Assembly: GCA_964629345.1 (NCBI GenBank) | Contig: CAZVSG010000021.1 | Location: 1-25,474, forward strand | Direction: 5' to 3' | Length of the DNA stretch: 25,474 nt | Source of the DNA: UBA6115 sp964629345 | GTDB taxonomy: Bacteria > Bacillota > Clostridia > Christensenellales > Aristaeellaceae | Shown: positions 8,089-16,204 of the stretch, piece by piece | Layout: each line of letters begins with the position of its first letter | Numbering within the stretch: position 1 is the first letter of the stretch | Made by a program: the position numbers and the translations under genes | The notes under the pieces: generated by a model | What the model was told of the DNA's origin: nothing | The model's database searches: none | Seen by the model: only the letters and a program-made list of their open reading frames with translations

Positions 8089-8532
8089 GGAATGTGACGT
8101 GCTGATAACGCCCCGATGCAGAGGCATGCGCGGCAAAAGCAAAAACGGATCCTATGTTCATTGACTTCAGATCTGAAAATGCTGCGGGTCAGACGCCGGC
8201 AACAGCTTCGTGGCTGAAGCGTTGCCGGCGGATTTCATGTTGTCCGATCCCACTGTCATTGAAAGCCAAGAGCGCTGAATGAATGGTGCAGACCTCCGAT
8301 AGGATAGAGTGCACTGATGTTCACAGCATTGCCCAGAACAAAGAAGATGGGCAGATTCTCGTTGTCGGGTTGCCTGTCAGAACAGGGACTCGGTTATTCA
8401 GATGCTTATCAATATCCAGTGAATGAATTTGCTGCTATACCCACCCCATCCGGATGGATGGCGGAGGCGCGGACGCCACAGAATCGGGTTAATTCAATGG
8501 CGATCCCTTCGTGACGGCAGGGCGGGGCGGGT
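8089..8532. other. 444-base intergenic stretch between convergent genes
   Basis: It contains the hairpin at 8194-8230. I see no gene, RNA gene or insertion sequence in the rest; small open frames lack ribosome sites. Base composition becomes visibly more GC-rich around 8510, at the start of the glycyl radical region. Confidence 0.5.
8194..8230 (+). terminator. Long hairpin, probable terminator of the RiPP locus
   Basis: CGCCGGCAAC (8194-8203) pairs perfectly with GTTGCCGGCG (8221-8230). Inside it GCTTC (8205-8209) pairs with GAAGC (8216-8220) after one bulged A, giving about 15 bp. Only a weak T-rich tail (GATTTCATGTT) follows. It sits about 105 bp after the precursor stop and ahead of a convergent gene, so a terminator role is likely. 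Confidence 0.6.
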
Positions 8533-9288
8533 TCACACGCCGCAGTGGATGCCCGCGGACAGGAACACCTCCCGGTACTCCCGAAGGTCCTCCGGGTACA
8601 GCGCCCGGACGCCCGCCATCGCGTAGGGCTTGTTCAGCAAGGCGTATTTCCTTTCGCCGAACTGGTGGAAGGGCAGCAGGTCCACCCGCTTTGCCCCCAG
8701 GCCGGCCAGCAGGCCGCTCAGGCTCCGCGCGTCCTCCGGAGAATCGTTGAACCCGGGGATGACGGGGATGCGGACGGTCACCTCCGCGCCGGAGGACAGG
8801 AGCCTGCCGAGGTTGTCCAGGATGCCCGCGAGGGGCGCCCCGGTGCCCTCCAGGTGCTTTTCCGGGTCATGATGCTTCAGGTCAAACAGGAACAGGTCAG
8901 TGAGGGGCGCGACGCGCTCGAAATGAGAATATGACACGCCGCCCGCCGTCTCGACCGCTCTGTGGATGCCTTCCTCCCCGGCCAGGCGGAGCAGCTCAAA
9001 GCAGAAATCCGGCTGAAGCAGGGGCTCCCCGCCGGTCAGCGTCATCCCGCCGCCTGACTTCTCATAAAAGGGCAGGTCCTGCCGGACGACGGCCATCACT
9101 TCCTCCGCGCTTTTGACCTCCCCGTAGGTGACGCCGTTTCCCCGCTCGATCCGGGGCGACTGGCTTTCCGGGTTCGCGCACCAAAGGCACCGGAGCGGGC
9201 AGCCCTTGAGGAAGACCGCCGTGCGGATGCCCGGCCCGTCATGGAGGCTGAATTTCTGGATGTTGAAGATGATCCCGGTTTCCTGCAT
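8533..9288 (-). CDS. Glycyl radical enzyme activase, short form (radical SAM)
   Basis: This 251-residue radical SAM activase generates the glycyl radical on a partner enzyme. The start is ATG at 9288, not the longer upstream frame, because a strong GGAGGAGGGG site precedes it and the family sequence begins there (GIIFNIQKFSLHDGPGIRTAVFLKGC). The cluster motif is C30-x3-C34-x2-C37 (CPLRCLWC), and TGGEPL follows. No eight-cysteine ferredoxin insert lies between the cluster motif and the GGEP region, so it is the short type seen in pyruvate formate-lyase activase. It is divergent from the DeoR-type regulator and the glycyl radical enzyme at 10250-12619, which is its obvious partner. The short activase paired with a GCVE-type enzyme is atypical. 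Confidence 0.92.
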   Translation of the reverse strand: MQETGIIFNIQKFSLHDGPGIRTAVFLKGCPLRCLWCANPESQSPRIERGNGVTYGEVKSAEEVMAVVRQDLPFYEKSGGGMTLTGGEPLLQPDFCFELLRLAGEEGIHRAVETAGGVSYSHFERVAPLTDLFLFDLKHHDPEKHLEGTGAPLAGILDNLGRLLSSGAEVTVRIPVIPGFNDSPEDARSLSGLLAGLGAKRVDLLPFHQFGERKYALLNKPYAMAGVRALYPEDLREYREVFLSAGIHCGV

Positions 9289-9312
9289 ATAATGCCCCCC
9301 TCCTCCGCCGCC

Positions 9313-9341
9313 AGTATAGCATGGGCGGTCCTTCCTGACAA
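9313..9341 (-). promoter_or_regulatory. Promoter of the short activase gene
   Basis: On the minus strand, TTGTCA (9336-9341), a 17-nt spacer and TATACT (9313-9318) form a good sigma70-type promoter. Transcription would start near 9306, leaving a very short leader before the GGAGG site and ATG 9288. Confidence 0.7.
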
Positions 9342-9362
9342 CGGAAATATTGCAAACGCAAG

Positions 9363-9382
9363 TAATATTAGTTTCATATGAA
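9363..9382. promoter_or_regulatory. Adjacent small palindromes between divergent promoters (candidate operator)
   Basis: TAATATTA (9363-9370) and TTCATATGAA (9373-9382) are perfect palindromes lying between the activase promoter and the regulator promoter. A site here could let the neighbouring DeoR-type protein control both directions. This is inference from position; AT-rich palindromes of this size also occur by chance. Confidence 0.35.
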
Positions 9383-9392
9383 GTATAAAACA

Positions 9393-9420
9393 TTGACAAA
9401 AGAAATCCTTTCGTTATAAT
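9393..9420 (+). promoter_or_regulatory. Consensus sigma70-type promoter for the DeoR-type regulator and glycyl radical enzyme
   Basis: A perfect TTGACA (9393-9398), a 16-nt spacer and a perfect TATAAT (9415-9420) give a start near 9427, about 18 nt before ATG 9445. A promoter this strong is usually held back by a repressor, which fits the regulator it transcribes. Confidence 0.8.
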
Positions 9421-9444
9421 GGAAGCGTGGAAGGAGGCGCTGGG

Positions 9445-10191
9445 ATGACGGAAAGGCAGAGACGGCTGCTGGATACCCTGACGGACCAAGGCCGGATCGA
9501 AGTATCGGCGCTTGCGGAGTTATTGGGCGTATCCCAGGTCACGGTGCGCAAGGACCTGGACGCGCTGGGAAAGCTGGGCCTGATCAGGCGCGAGCACGGG
9601 ACGGCGGTCCTCGGCTCCAGCGACGACCTGAACAGCAGGCTGGCCTACCACTACGAGCAGAAGAAGCGCATCGCGAAGCTCGCCGCGGCCTGCGTGCAGC
9701 AGGGCGAAACGGTGTTCATCGAATCCGGTTCCTGCTGCGCGCTGCTGGCGGAGGAGCTGGCCCTTTCAGGCCTGGGCGTCACGATCGTCACCAACTCCGC
9801 CTTTATCGCGGGCTTCCTGCGTACAGCACCCGGCGCGAAGGTGGTTCTCCTGGGCGGGAGTTACCAGGCGTCCTCCCAGGTGCTGGTGGGCCCTCTTGTG
9901 CGGACGTGCGCGGGCCAGTTTTTCGTGGACAAGCTATTTGTCGGAACGGACGGCTATTCCCCCGTCATCGGCTTCACCGGCAGCGACATGATGCGGGCCG
10001 AGGCCGTGCGCGCGATGCGGCAGCAGGCAAACCGGGCGATCGTGCTCACGGAGTCCCGGAAGTTCGTCAGCCAGGGGGTCGTCCCCCTGCTGGAGGTCCG
10101 CGAGGTCAGCGCTGTGTACACAGACGGGGGCATCCCGGAGGAAACCGAGAGGCACCTCCTGGACAGAGGCGTGGCCGTCCTGAAGGCATAG
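9445..10191 (+). CDS. DeoR-family transcriptional regulator
   Basis: This 248-residue regulator has an N-terminal winged helix-turn-helix (residues about 1-56; ALAELLGVSQVTVRKDLDALGKLGLIRREHG is cut here to its key turn, VSQVTVRKDLD) and a DeoRC sugar-phosphate-sensing domain (about 75-235), with the phosphosugar-isomerase-like VTNS, LLGGSY and KLFVGTDGYS elements. The start is ATG 9445, not the upstream in-frame GTG, because AAGGAGG at 9431-9437 is correctly spaced for it and the predicted transcript begins at the GTG. DeoR proteins typically repress sugar or polyol catabolic operons and release DNA on binding a phosphorylated intermediate. Here it is cotranscribed with the glycyl radical enzyme 58 nt downstream and divergent from the activase. 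The effector is unknown. Confidence 0.93.
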   Translation: MTERQRRLLDTLTDQGRIEVSALAELLGVSQVTVRKDLDALGKLGLIRREHGTAVLGSSDDLNSRLAYHYEQKKRIAKLAAACVQQGETVFIESGSCCALLAEELALSGLGVTIVTNSAFIAGFLRTAPGAKVVLLGGSYQASSQVLVGPLVRTCAGQFFVDKLFVGTDGYSPVIGFTGSDMMRAEAVRAMRQQANRAIVLTESRKFVSQGVVPLLEVREVSAVYTDGGIPEETERHLLDRGVAVLKA

Positions 10192-10249
10192 GCGGCACAT
10201 AAACGGCGGGAACATCCAGATGACCAACAGGAAGAATGGAGAATAAGCG

Positions 10250-12619
10250 ATGGACGGGTTTGGCAGCATGACGGAGAGGATCAGAACATACCGGGAGAAG
10301 ATGCTCAGCATAAAGCCGCGGGTGTGCGCCCAGCGCGCCGTCCTGACGACCGAGGCCTACCGGGAGCATCTTCACCAGCCGCTGGCCATCAAGCGGGCGA
10401 TGATGCTGGCCAACGTTCTGGACCACATGTCCATCTTCATCGAGCCGGAAACGCTGCTGGCAGGGAACCAGGCCTCCGCCAACCGCGCGGCGCCCATCTT
10501 TCCGGAATACGCGATGGACTGGGTCATCCGGGAGCTGGATGAGTTTGACAGGCGCGACGGGGACAGCTTCCAGATCGATAAACAGACCAAGGAAGCCCTC
10601 CGGGAAATCGCGCCGTTCTGGAAGAACAACACGGTCAAGGACCGCGGCCTCGCGTCCTTCCCGCCCCAGGCCAGGCTGCTGTACGACCTGGGCATCATCA
10701 AGGCGGAGGGGAACATCACCTCCGGGGACGCGCACGTCGCGGCGGACTACACTGGGCTGATCAACCGGGGACTGAGTGATTACAGGGACCGCTCCGAGAA
10801 GAAACTGCAGGCGCTGGATTTTACCGAGCACACCAACATCGCCAAGGGATACTTCTACCGAGGCATCCTCCTGGTGATCAACGCGGTGGAGCGCTTTGCC
10901 GGGCGCTACGCGGCCCTGGCGGAGGAGGAAGCCGCAAAATCCGGCCCGCAGCGCGCCGCCGAACTATTGGAAATGGCGCGGATCCTGCGCAAGGTGCCCA
11001 TGCAGCCGGCCGGCACCCTGTGGGAAGCGATCCAGAGCGTCTGGCTGGTCCACTGCGTCCTGCAGATCGAGAGCAACGGCCATTCGCTGTCCTACGGCCG
11101 GATGGATCAATACCTGAACCCCTTTTACCAGTCGGACCTGGCGGCCGGGAGGATCACCCNNNNNNNNNNCGAGCTGCTGGTCAACCTGTGGCTGAAGACG
11201 CTGTCCATCAACAAGATAAGGCCCTGGTCCCACACGCGTTTTTCCGCCGGCAGCCCGCTGTACCAGAACGTGACGGTGGCCGGGCAGACAACGGACGGGA
11301 AGGACGCGGTGAACGACTTCACCTGCATGATCCTCGACAGCGTCGCCCAGGTCCGCCTGCCCCAGCCCAACCTGACCGTCCGGTACCACGCCGGGCTGAC
11401 AGATGGGTTCATGCGCAAATGCATCGAGCTGGTGCGCCTGGGGATCATCATCCCCAGTTTCATCAGCAGGGGGGTCAGCCGCGAGGACGCCTGCAACTAT
11501 TCCGCCATCGGCTGCGTCGAGGTGGCCGTGCCCGGAAAGTGGGGCTACCGCGTCACCGGGATGAGCTTTATCAACTTCCCCAAGTCCCTCCTCATCGCCA
11601 TGAACGACGGGGTCGACCCTGAAAGCGGGCAGCGCGTGTGCGAGGAAACCGGGCACTTTACAGAGATGACAAGCTTCTCCCAGGTGATGGCGGCGTGGGA
11701 CAAGGTGATCCGGGAGTTTGCCCGCCAGGCGGTCGTCATCGACAGCTGCGCGGACCTGACCCTGGAGCGGGACACCGCAGACATCCTCCTGAGCGCGCTG
11801 TGCGAGGACTGCATCGGGCGGGGACTTAACCTGAAGGAAGGCGGCGCGGTGTACGACTTCATCAGTGACCTGCAGGTGGGCATCGCGAACCTGGGCGATT
11901 CGCTGGCCGCAATCAGGAAGTGTGTGTTTGAGGACGGACGGATGACCCACGGGGAACTGTGGGACGCCCTGAAGACGAACTTTGAAGGGGAGAAGGGCGA
12001 GGCGATCCGCTCCATCCTGACGGACGGCGCGCCCAAATACGGCAATGACGACGACTATGTCGACCAGCTGCTGAGGGAAGCCTATGGCAGCTACATCGAC
12101 GAAATGAAAAAGTACCACAACACCCGCTTCGGGCGCGGGCCCATCGGCGGAGTCTACTACGCGGGCACCAGTTCCATCTCCGCCAACATTCCCCAGGGTG
12201 CGGGCACCCTGGCGACGCCGGACGGGCGAAAAGCCGGCGAACCCCTCGCGGAGGGCTGCTCCCCCAGCCACAGCATGGACCGGAACGGGCCCACCGCGGT
12301 GTTCAAGTCCGTCGCCAAACTGCCCACGGAGGAGATCACCGGCGGCGTCCTGCTCAACCAGAAAGTGGCCCCGCAGCTCCTGGAACGGGGCGAGAACCGG
12401 GACAAGCTCATCCTTCTGCTGAGGACTTTCTTTGACACCCTGCACGGCTTCCACGTGCAGTACAACGTCGTCAGCCGCGGGGTGCTCCGGGATGCCCAGG
12501 CGCACCCCGAGAAGCACCGCGACCTCATCGTGCGCGTGGCGGGCTACAGCGCGTTTTTCAACTCGCTCTCACGCCAGACACAGGATGACATCATTGAGAG
12601 AACTGAGCAAACTATTTGA
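10250..12619 (+). CDS. Glycyl radical enzyme, GCVE (dehydratase/lyase-like) type, first copy
   Basis: This protein of about 789 residues is interrupted by a 10-N gap at 11160-11169 that keeps the frame. The catalytic thiyl cysteine C422 lies in GCVE with the general-base Glu E424. The glycyl radical loop RVAGYSAFF has its radical Gly at G765, 25 residues from the C-terminus. A GCVE motif rather than a Cys-Cys pair separates it from true pyruvate formate-lyase and places it with eliminating enzymes such as glycerol or propanediol dehydratase, choline lyase and hydroxyproline dehydratase. After the catalytic Cys it reads VAVPGKWGYRVTG, which I cannot match to a characterised substrate class. 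It is cotranscribed with the DeoR-type gene and activated presumably by the short activase at 8533-9288. Start ATG 10250 follows GGAGAA. Substrate unknown. Confidence 0.92.
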   Translation: MDGFGSMTERIRTYREKMLSIKPRVCAQRAVLTTEAYREHLHQPLAIKRAMMLANVLDHMSIFIEPETLLAGNQASANRAAPIFPEYAMDWVIRELDEFDRRDGDSFQIDKQTKEALREIAPFWKNNTVKDRGLASFPPQARLLYDLGIIKAEGNITSGDAHVAADYTGLINRGLSDYRDRSEKKLQALDFTEHTNIAKGYFYRGILLVINAVERFAGRYAALAEEEAAKSGPQRAAELLEMARILRKVPMQPAGTLWEAIQSVWLVHCVLQIESNGHSLSYGRMDQYLNPFYQSDLAAGRITXXXXELLVNLWLKTLSINKIRPWSHTRFSAGSPLYQNVTVAGQTTDGKDAVNDFTCMILDSVAQVRLPQPNLTVRYHAGLTDGFMRKCIELVRLGIIIPSFISRGVSREDACNYSAIGCVEVAVPGKWGYRVTGMSFINFPKSLLIAMNDGVDPESGQRVCEETGHFTEMTSFSQVMAAWDKVIREFARQAVVIDSCADLTLERDTADILLSALCEDCIGRGLNLKEGGAVYDFISDLQVGIANLGDSLAAIRKCVFEDGRMTHGELWDALKTNFEGEKGEAIRSILTDGAPKYGNDDDYVDQLLREAYGSYIDEMKKYHNTRFGRGPIGGVYYAGTSSISANIPQGAGTLATPDGRKAGEPLAEGCSPSHSMDRNGPTAVFKSVAKLPTEEITGGVLLNQKVAPQLLERGENRDKLILLLRTFFDTLHGFHVQYNVVSRGVLRDAQAHPEKHRDLIVRVAGYSAFFNSLSRQTQDDIIERTEQTI
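11160..11169. other. Assembly gap (10 N) inside the first glycyl radical enzyme
   Basis: Ten N residues; the reading frame is the same on both sides. Confidence 0.99.
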
Positions 12620-12655
12620 ACTTGCGGAACCATTAGGGGGAACGGAGCAGGAGCG

Positions 12656-12699
12656 CGGGGATTGCATCCCCGTACCCCGCCCGGGGAGTTCCTCCCCGG
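12656..12699. repeat. Two tandem GC-rich hairpins in the intergenic region
   Basis: CGGGGAT/ATCCCCG (12656-12662 with 12666-12672) and CCGGGGAG/CTCCCCGG (12681-12688 with 12692-12699) are two similar stems with 3-nt loops, about 26 bp apart, flanked by ACCCCG copies. They look like a small intergenic repeat element or extra termination structure after the glycyl radical enzyme gene. Confidence 0.5.
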
Positions 12700-12725
12700 A
12701 CCCCGGAATCTGATCCAAAGATAAA

Positions 12726-12753
12726 AACGCCCTGGCTGCAAAGCCGGGGCGTT
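12726..12753. terminator. Bidirectional rho-independent terminator between convergent operons
   Basis: A 12-bp stem, AACGCCCTGGCT (12726-12737) with AGCCGGGGCGTT (12742-12753) and one G-U pair, is capped by a GCAA tetraloop. On the minus strand it is followed by TTTTTAT, a good terminator tail for the permease operon that ends at 12780. On the plus strand GGTCTTTCT follows, serving the glycyl radical enzyme transcript. Confidence 0.85.
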
Positions 12754-12779
12754 GGTCTTTCTGCTTAAAAATGGTTGGC

Positions 12780-13745
12780 TCAGACCGCCTCGCGCTTGCG
12801 TTTCCTGGCGTAGCAGTCCATGCCGATGATGAGCACGATGATGATGCCGCGGATGAGCTGCTGCGAGTAGCCGCCGATGCCCAGCATCCCCATGCTGTTG
12901 GAGATCAGCTGGATGACGAACAGGCCGATGAAGCTCTCATAGATGCCCCCGATACCGCCGGCAAAGGACGTGCCGCCGATCACGATGCCGCAGTTGACCA
13001 GCATGCCCGTGGTGTCCCCGTAAATGGAGGAACCGGTGTTCATCCGGGAAGCCAGCAGCACGCCTGCCAGGGCCGCCGTGCTGCCGCTGATGACAAAGGC
13101 CATCCATTTGGTCCGGATGACGTTGATGCCGGAGTTCTTGGCGACCTCATAGTTGCCGCCGATGGCGTAGCAGTTCCTGCCGAAGCCCGTGAACCGGAGC
13201 AGGCAGAAGAATGCGGCCAGCAGCACCGCCATGTAGACAACCAGGGAGGGGATGCCAAAGAACTGCTGGTTTGAAATCTTCATGAACTCCATGTTCCTGC
13301 TGGAGAGCGGGCTGGCGTTGGTCAGCTGCTGGGCGACGCCTTTGAGCAGCAGGCCCATGCCCAGCGTGATGATGAAGGGTTCCGTCTTCTGATGGACCAC
13401 CAGAAACCCGTTCACCAGGCCGACCAGGGCGCCGCTGAGGGTGCCCGCGAGGAAAGCAAGCCAGAAGGGATAACCTGCGTTGACCAGCATGATGGCCAGG
13501 ATGCCGCCGATGCTCATGGTCCCGCCGACGGACAGGTCGCAGGCGCCGCAGATCACCACCACCGTCACGCCAAAGCCGATGATCTCGATGATGGAGGTCG
13601 AGCGAAGCATATCCAGCCAGTTGTAGGGAGTGAAAAAATTGGTGTCAAAGAACAGCATCAGCGTGACCAGTGCGAGGATCGCCAGGACCGCCTTCTGCCG
13701 GGAGAGGGACTTCCAGACCTTGTTTAAAACCGATGTCATGCTCAT
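12780..13745 (-). CDS. Sugar-type ABC transporter permease (RbsC-like), second copy
   Basis: This 321-residue hydrophobic protein has about eight to ten membrane helices and the branched-chain/ribose permease fold. Family marks are CGACDLSVGGTMSIGG (about residues 66-81), EPFIITLGMGLLLKG, and the coupling region IGGNYEVAKNSGINV that contacts the ATPase. Start ATG 13745 has AGGGG eight bases upstream. It is the last gene of the importer operon, 11 nt after the first permease, and ends at the bidirectional terminator. With the neighbouring permease it should form a heterodimeric channel for a monosaccharide-like substrate; specificity cannot be told from the permease. Confidence 0.92.
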   Translation of the reverse strand: MSMTSVLNKVWKSLSRQKAVLAILALVTLMLFFDTNFFTPYNWLDMLRSTSIIEIIGFGVTVVVICGACDLSVGGTMSIGGILAIMLVNAGYPFWLAFLAGTLSGALVGLVNGFLVVHQKTEPFIITLGMGLLLKGVAQQLTNASPLSSRNMEFMKISNQQFFGIPSLVVYMAVLLAAFFCLLRFTGFGRNCYAIGGNYEVAKNSGINVIRTKWMAFVISGSTAALAGVLLASRMNTGSSIYGDTTGMLVNCGIVIGGTSFAGGIGGIYESFIGLFVIQLISNSMGMLGIGGYSQQLIRGIIIVLIIGMDCYARKRKREAV

Positions 13746-13756
13746 CTTGTCATCCC

Positions 13757-14719
13757 CTACAGACGTTTCCTGTTGTCAAGCCAGATGGCAGTGACCAGCA
13801 CCGCGCCGTTCATGACCGTCTGCATGTAGGTGGACAGCCCCAGCAGATTCATGCAGTTGGACAGCAGGGTGATCAGAAACACGCCCAGGAGTGTCCGCAG
13901 GACGTTCCCCTTCCCGCCCGCGAGGGTCGTGCCGCCCACCACGACGCAGAGGATCGCATTGGCCTCGTATCCCGTGCCGAGCGTCGCCGTCGCGGTAGTC
14001 ACCCGGGACATCAGGACGATGGAGCCGAACGCCGACATCAGCCCGTTGATGGTGTAGACCATCTGCATGGTGCGGTTGATGTTGAACCCGCACAGGTAGG
14101 CGGCCGTCTTGTTGCCGCCCATCAGGCTGATGGACCGGCCCGCCAGCGTCCTGGTCTGGAAAAAATACATGATGGCCAGGATGACGGCGAAGATGAGGAT
14201 GGAGATGGGGACGCCCAGGAAACTGCCCGAGCCGATCGCGGTGAACATGTCATAGGGCCTGGTGGACCGCGCGATGCGCAGCGTCTCCGCGTTGGTGACC
14301 AGAAGGCCCACCGCGATGAAGACGGAGCTCATGCCGTAGGTGATGAACAGCACCTCTGCCTGGATGGTGGCGCCGAACTTGGTCAGGATGGTGCTGTTCA
14401 GGTACCCCAGCAGGGCGCCCGCCAGAAGGCCGCACAGCAGCGCGCCCACCTGTCCGAGCGGGTTGATCAGGGAGGCCGTGATGACGCTGACCAGCGACAC
14501 CATGCCCACGACCGAGAGGTCGATGAACCCGCCGATGATGACAAAGGTCATCCCCAGCGCCACGAAGGCGAGGGAGGTCATCTGCCGGAGGATGTTGGTC
14601 AGGTTGCGGGCCATCAGGAACTTTGGCTGGATGACCGCGGTCATTGTGACCAGCACGATGATCCCAAGCAGAACGAGGTTCTGGTTGAAGAATCGCAGGA
14701 GCTTGTTTTCGTTTCTCAT
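13757..14719 (-). CDS. Sugar-type ABC transporter permease (RbsC-like), first copy
   Basis: This 320-residue RbsC-like permease has multiple membrane helices. Typical segments are IIGGFIDLSVVGMVSL near residues 62-77, the cytoplasmic coupling stretch MGGNKTAAYLCGFNI, and VVGGTTLAGGKGNVLRTLLGVF near the C-terminus. It begins 17 nt after the ATPase stop and is followed 11 nt later by the second permease, so all three are one transcript. Two non-identical permeases rather than one duplicated gene suggest an asymmetric channel, as in several simple-sugar, nucleoside and autoinducer importers. Substrate unknown. Confidence 0.92.
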   Translation of the reverse strand: MRNENKLLRFFNQNLVLLGIIVLVTMTAVIQPKFLMARNLTNILRQMTSLAFVALGMTFVIIGGFIDLSVVGMVSLVSVITASLINPLGQVGALLCGLLAGALLGYLNSTILTKFGATIQAEVLFITYGMSSVFIAVGLLVTNAETLRIARSTRPYDMFTAIGSGSFLGVPISILIFAVILAIMYFFQTRTLAGRSISLMGGNKTAAYLCGFNINRTMQMVYTINGLMSAFGSIVLMSRVTTATATLGTGYEANAILCVVVGGTTLAGGKGNVLRTLLGVFLITLLSNCMNLLGLSTYMQTVMNGAVLVTAIWLDNRKRL

Positions 14720-14736
14720 CTTGCGGCCCTTTGCAC

Positions 14737-16114
14737 TCAGCCGATCGCCCTGCTCATGATTTCCGCTGCAGAGGCGGTCTCGGGGTTGAATTCGCCGGTC
14801 ACCCTGCCCTCGCAGATCGTCAGGACACGGTTGCTCATGTTGAGAACCTCGGGAAGCTCGGAGGAGATCATGATGATCGAGCCGCCCGCTTCCACGATCC
14901 TGTTCATCAGGGTATAGATCTCATACTTGGCGCCGACGTCAATGCCCCGGGTGGGTTCGTCAAGGATCAGGATCCGGGGATCCAGTTCCAGCCAGCGGCC
15001 GACGATGCACTTCTGCTGGTTGCCGCCGGAGAGGTTGCCGACNNNNNNNNNNNNNNNNNNNNNNNNNNNNNNNNNNNNNNNNNNNNNNNNNNNNNNNNNN
15101 NNNNNNNNNNNNNNNNNNNNNNAGGCCCATGCCGGCGACCATTGCTTCCTTTGGGTTTCGGGCCCTTATTTGCTTTCCGCTCAGGCGCAGGGTATGGCTC
15201 CTGACCCTGTCCGCGCCGTAGACTGCCCGGACGATCTCTGTCCGGCCCGCGCCGACCAGCCCCACAAACCCCAGGATCTCGCCTTTGTTCAGGGTAAAGC
15301 TGACGTCATGCAGCTTGCGGGTGCTGAGGTTCTTCACCTCCAGCAGCGGCTCGCCGACACAGTGCGTCCGCGGGGGATACTCATTGTCAATGGTCCGCCC
15401 GACCATCTTTTCGATCATCTCGCTGCGCGTCATCTCGCTGACCGGACGGGAGTCGATCACGCAGCCGTCGCGCATGACGGTCACGATATCGCAGTATTCA
15501 AAAATCTCGTCCAGCTTATGGCTGATATAGATGGTGGAGATGCCTTTGTCCCGCAGCTGGTTGATGATCTTCCCGAGCCGCTTGAGCTCCTCCGAGGTCA
15601 GGGAGCTGGAGGGCTCGTCCATGATGATGAGCCGGGAATCAAACGACAGCGCCTTGGTGATCTCCACGATCTGCATTTCCGACGCGCTCAGGTCGCCCAC
15701 CTTGGCGTAGGTGCTGATCCTGCTGCCGATGCTGTCCAGCAGCGCGCGCGCCTTTTTGTGCACGCCCCGCATCCCGCCCATCTCCCGGAAGCGGCCCAGG
15801 TAAATGTTCTCGCCCACCGACATGGTGTTGACGAGGTTGAACTCCTGGTAGATGATGCTCAGCCCGCGCCGCAGCGCCTGGACGGGGGTGGTGTGCTCAA
15901 TGATTTTCCCGTCAAACTCGATGGTTCCGCTATCTTTTTCGTAGACGCCCGAAAGGATCTTCATCAGCGTGGATTTCCCCGCGCCGTTCTCGCCCACGAT
16001 GCCGTATACGACGCCGGCGGGCACCTGGATGGAGACGCGGTCCAGCGCTTTGACGCCGGGGAAGCTTTTGCACACGTCCCTGACGACGAGGATGCTCCTG
16101 CCTGACTGGCTCAC
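14737..16114 (-). CDS. Sugar ABC transporter double ATPase (RbsA/MglA-like), interrupted by an assembly gap
   Basis: This is a two-domain ATPase that energises the RbsC-like permeases. I place the start at GTG 16114 because GGAGG lies 8 nt upstream and the longer ATG frame from 16180 would begin inside a 15-bp intergenic hairpin. Domain 1 has Walker A G41-T49 (GENGAGKST), an LSASE signature, and a Walker B ending MDEPSSSLT. Domain 2 has the usual degenerate Walker A (GLVGAGRTE). After the 80-N gap (15043-15122), LSGGNQQKC and LILDEPTRGIDVGA are readable and the protein ends EIMSRAIG at 14737. The frame differs across the gap, so the N length is not exact. Apart from the gap, the family's length and order are normal. 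Confidence 0.9.
15043..15122. other. Assembly gap (80 N) inside the double ATPase gene
   Basis: The coding frame changes across the Ns, so the true length is not 80. The missing segment lies just upstream of the second LSGGNQQ signature. Confidence 0.99.
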
Positions 16115-16142
16115 ATTCAAGGCCTCCGTGAAAATACTCTTT

Positions 16143-16177
16143 GACCGATCGCCCCGGAGGGCCCGGGGCGATCGGTC
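16143..16177 (-). terminator. Strong intercistronic hairpin between binding protein and ATPase genes
   Basis: GACCGATCGCCCCGG (16143-16157) is perfectly complementary to 16163-16177 with a 5-nt loop, giving a 15-bp stem. On the minus strand AAAGAGTATTTT follows, not a full T-run. Position and strength suit a partial terminator or 3'-end stabiliser that leaves more message for the binding protein than for the membrane components. Confidence 0.65.
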
Positions 16178-16204
16178 CATGCTGCCTTATTCAGCCTTGG
16201 GGTC

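Noticed and set aside
8317..8514. Small frame in the convergent intergenic region, considered as transposase remnant
   Set aside because: No recognisable domain, no terminal repeats nearby.
10964..12517. 517-codon minus-strand open frame inside the first glycyl radical enzyme gene
   Set aside because: It is a shadow frame caused by high GC; the sense strand holds the GCVE and RVAGY motifs.
13670..16105. Long plus-strand frames opposite the permeases and ATPase
   Set aside because: Composition is dominated by Asp, His, Gly and Gln repeats of antisense GC-rich coding sequence; the minus strand has complete family motifs.
16115..16180. ATG 16180 as the start of the double ATPase
   Set aside because: The extra 22 codons are encoded by the intercistronic hairpin and lack a ribosome site, while GTG 16114 has GGAGG at 8 nt.
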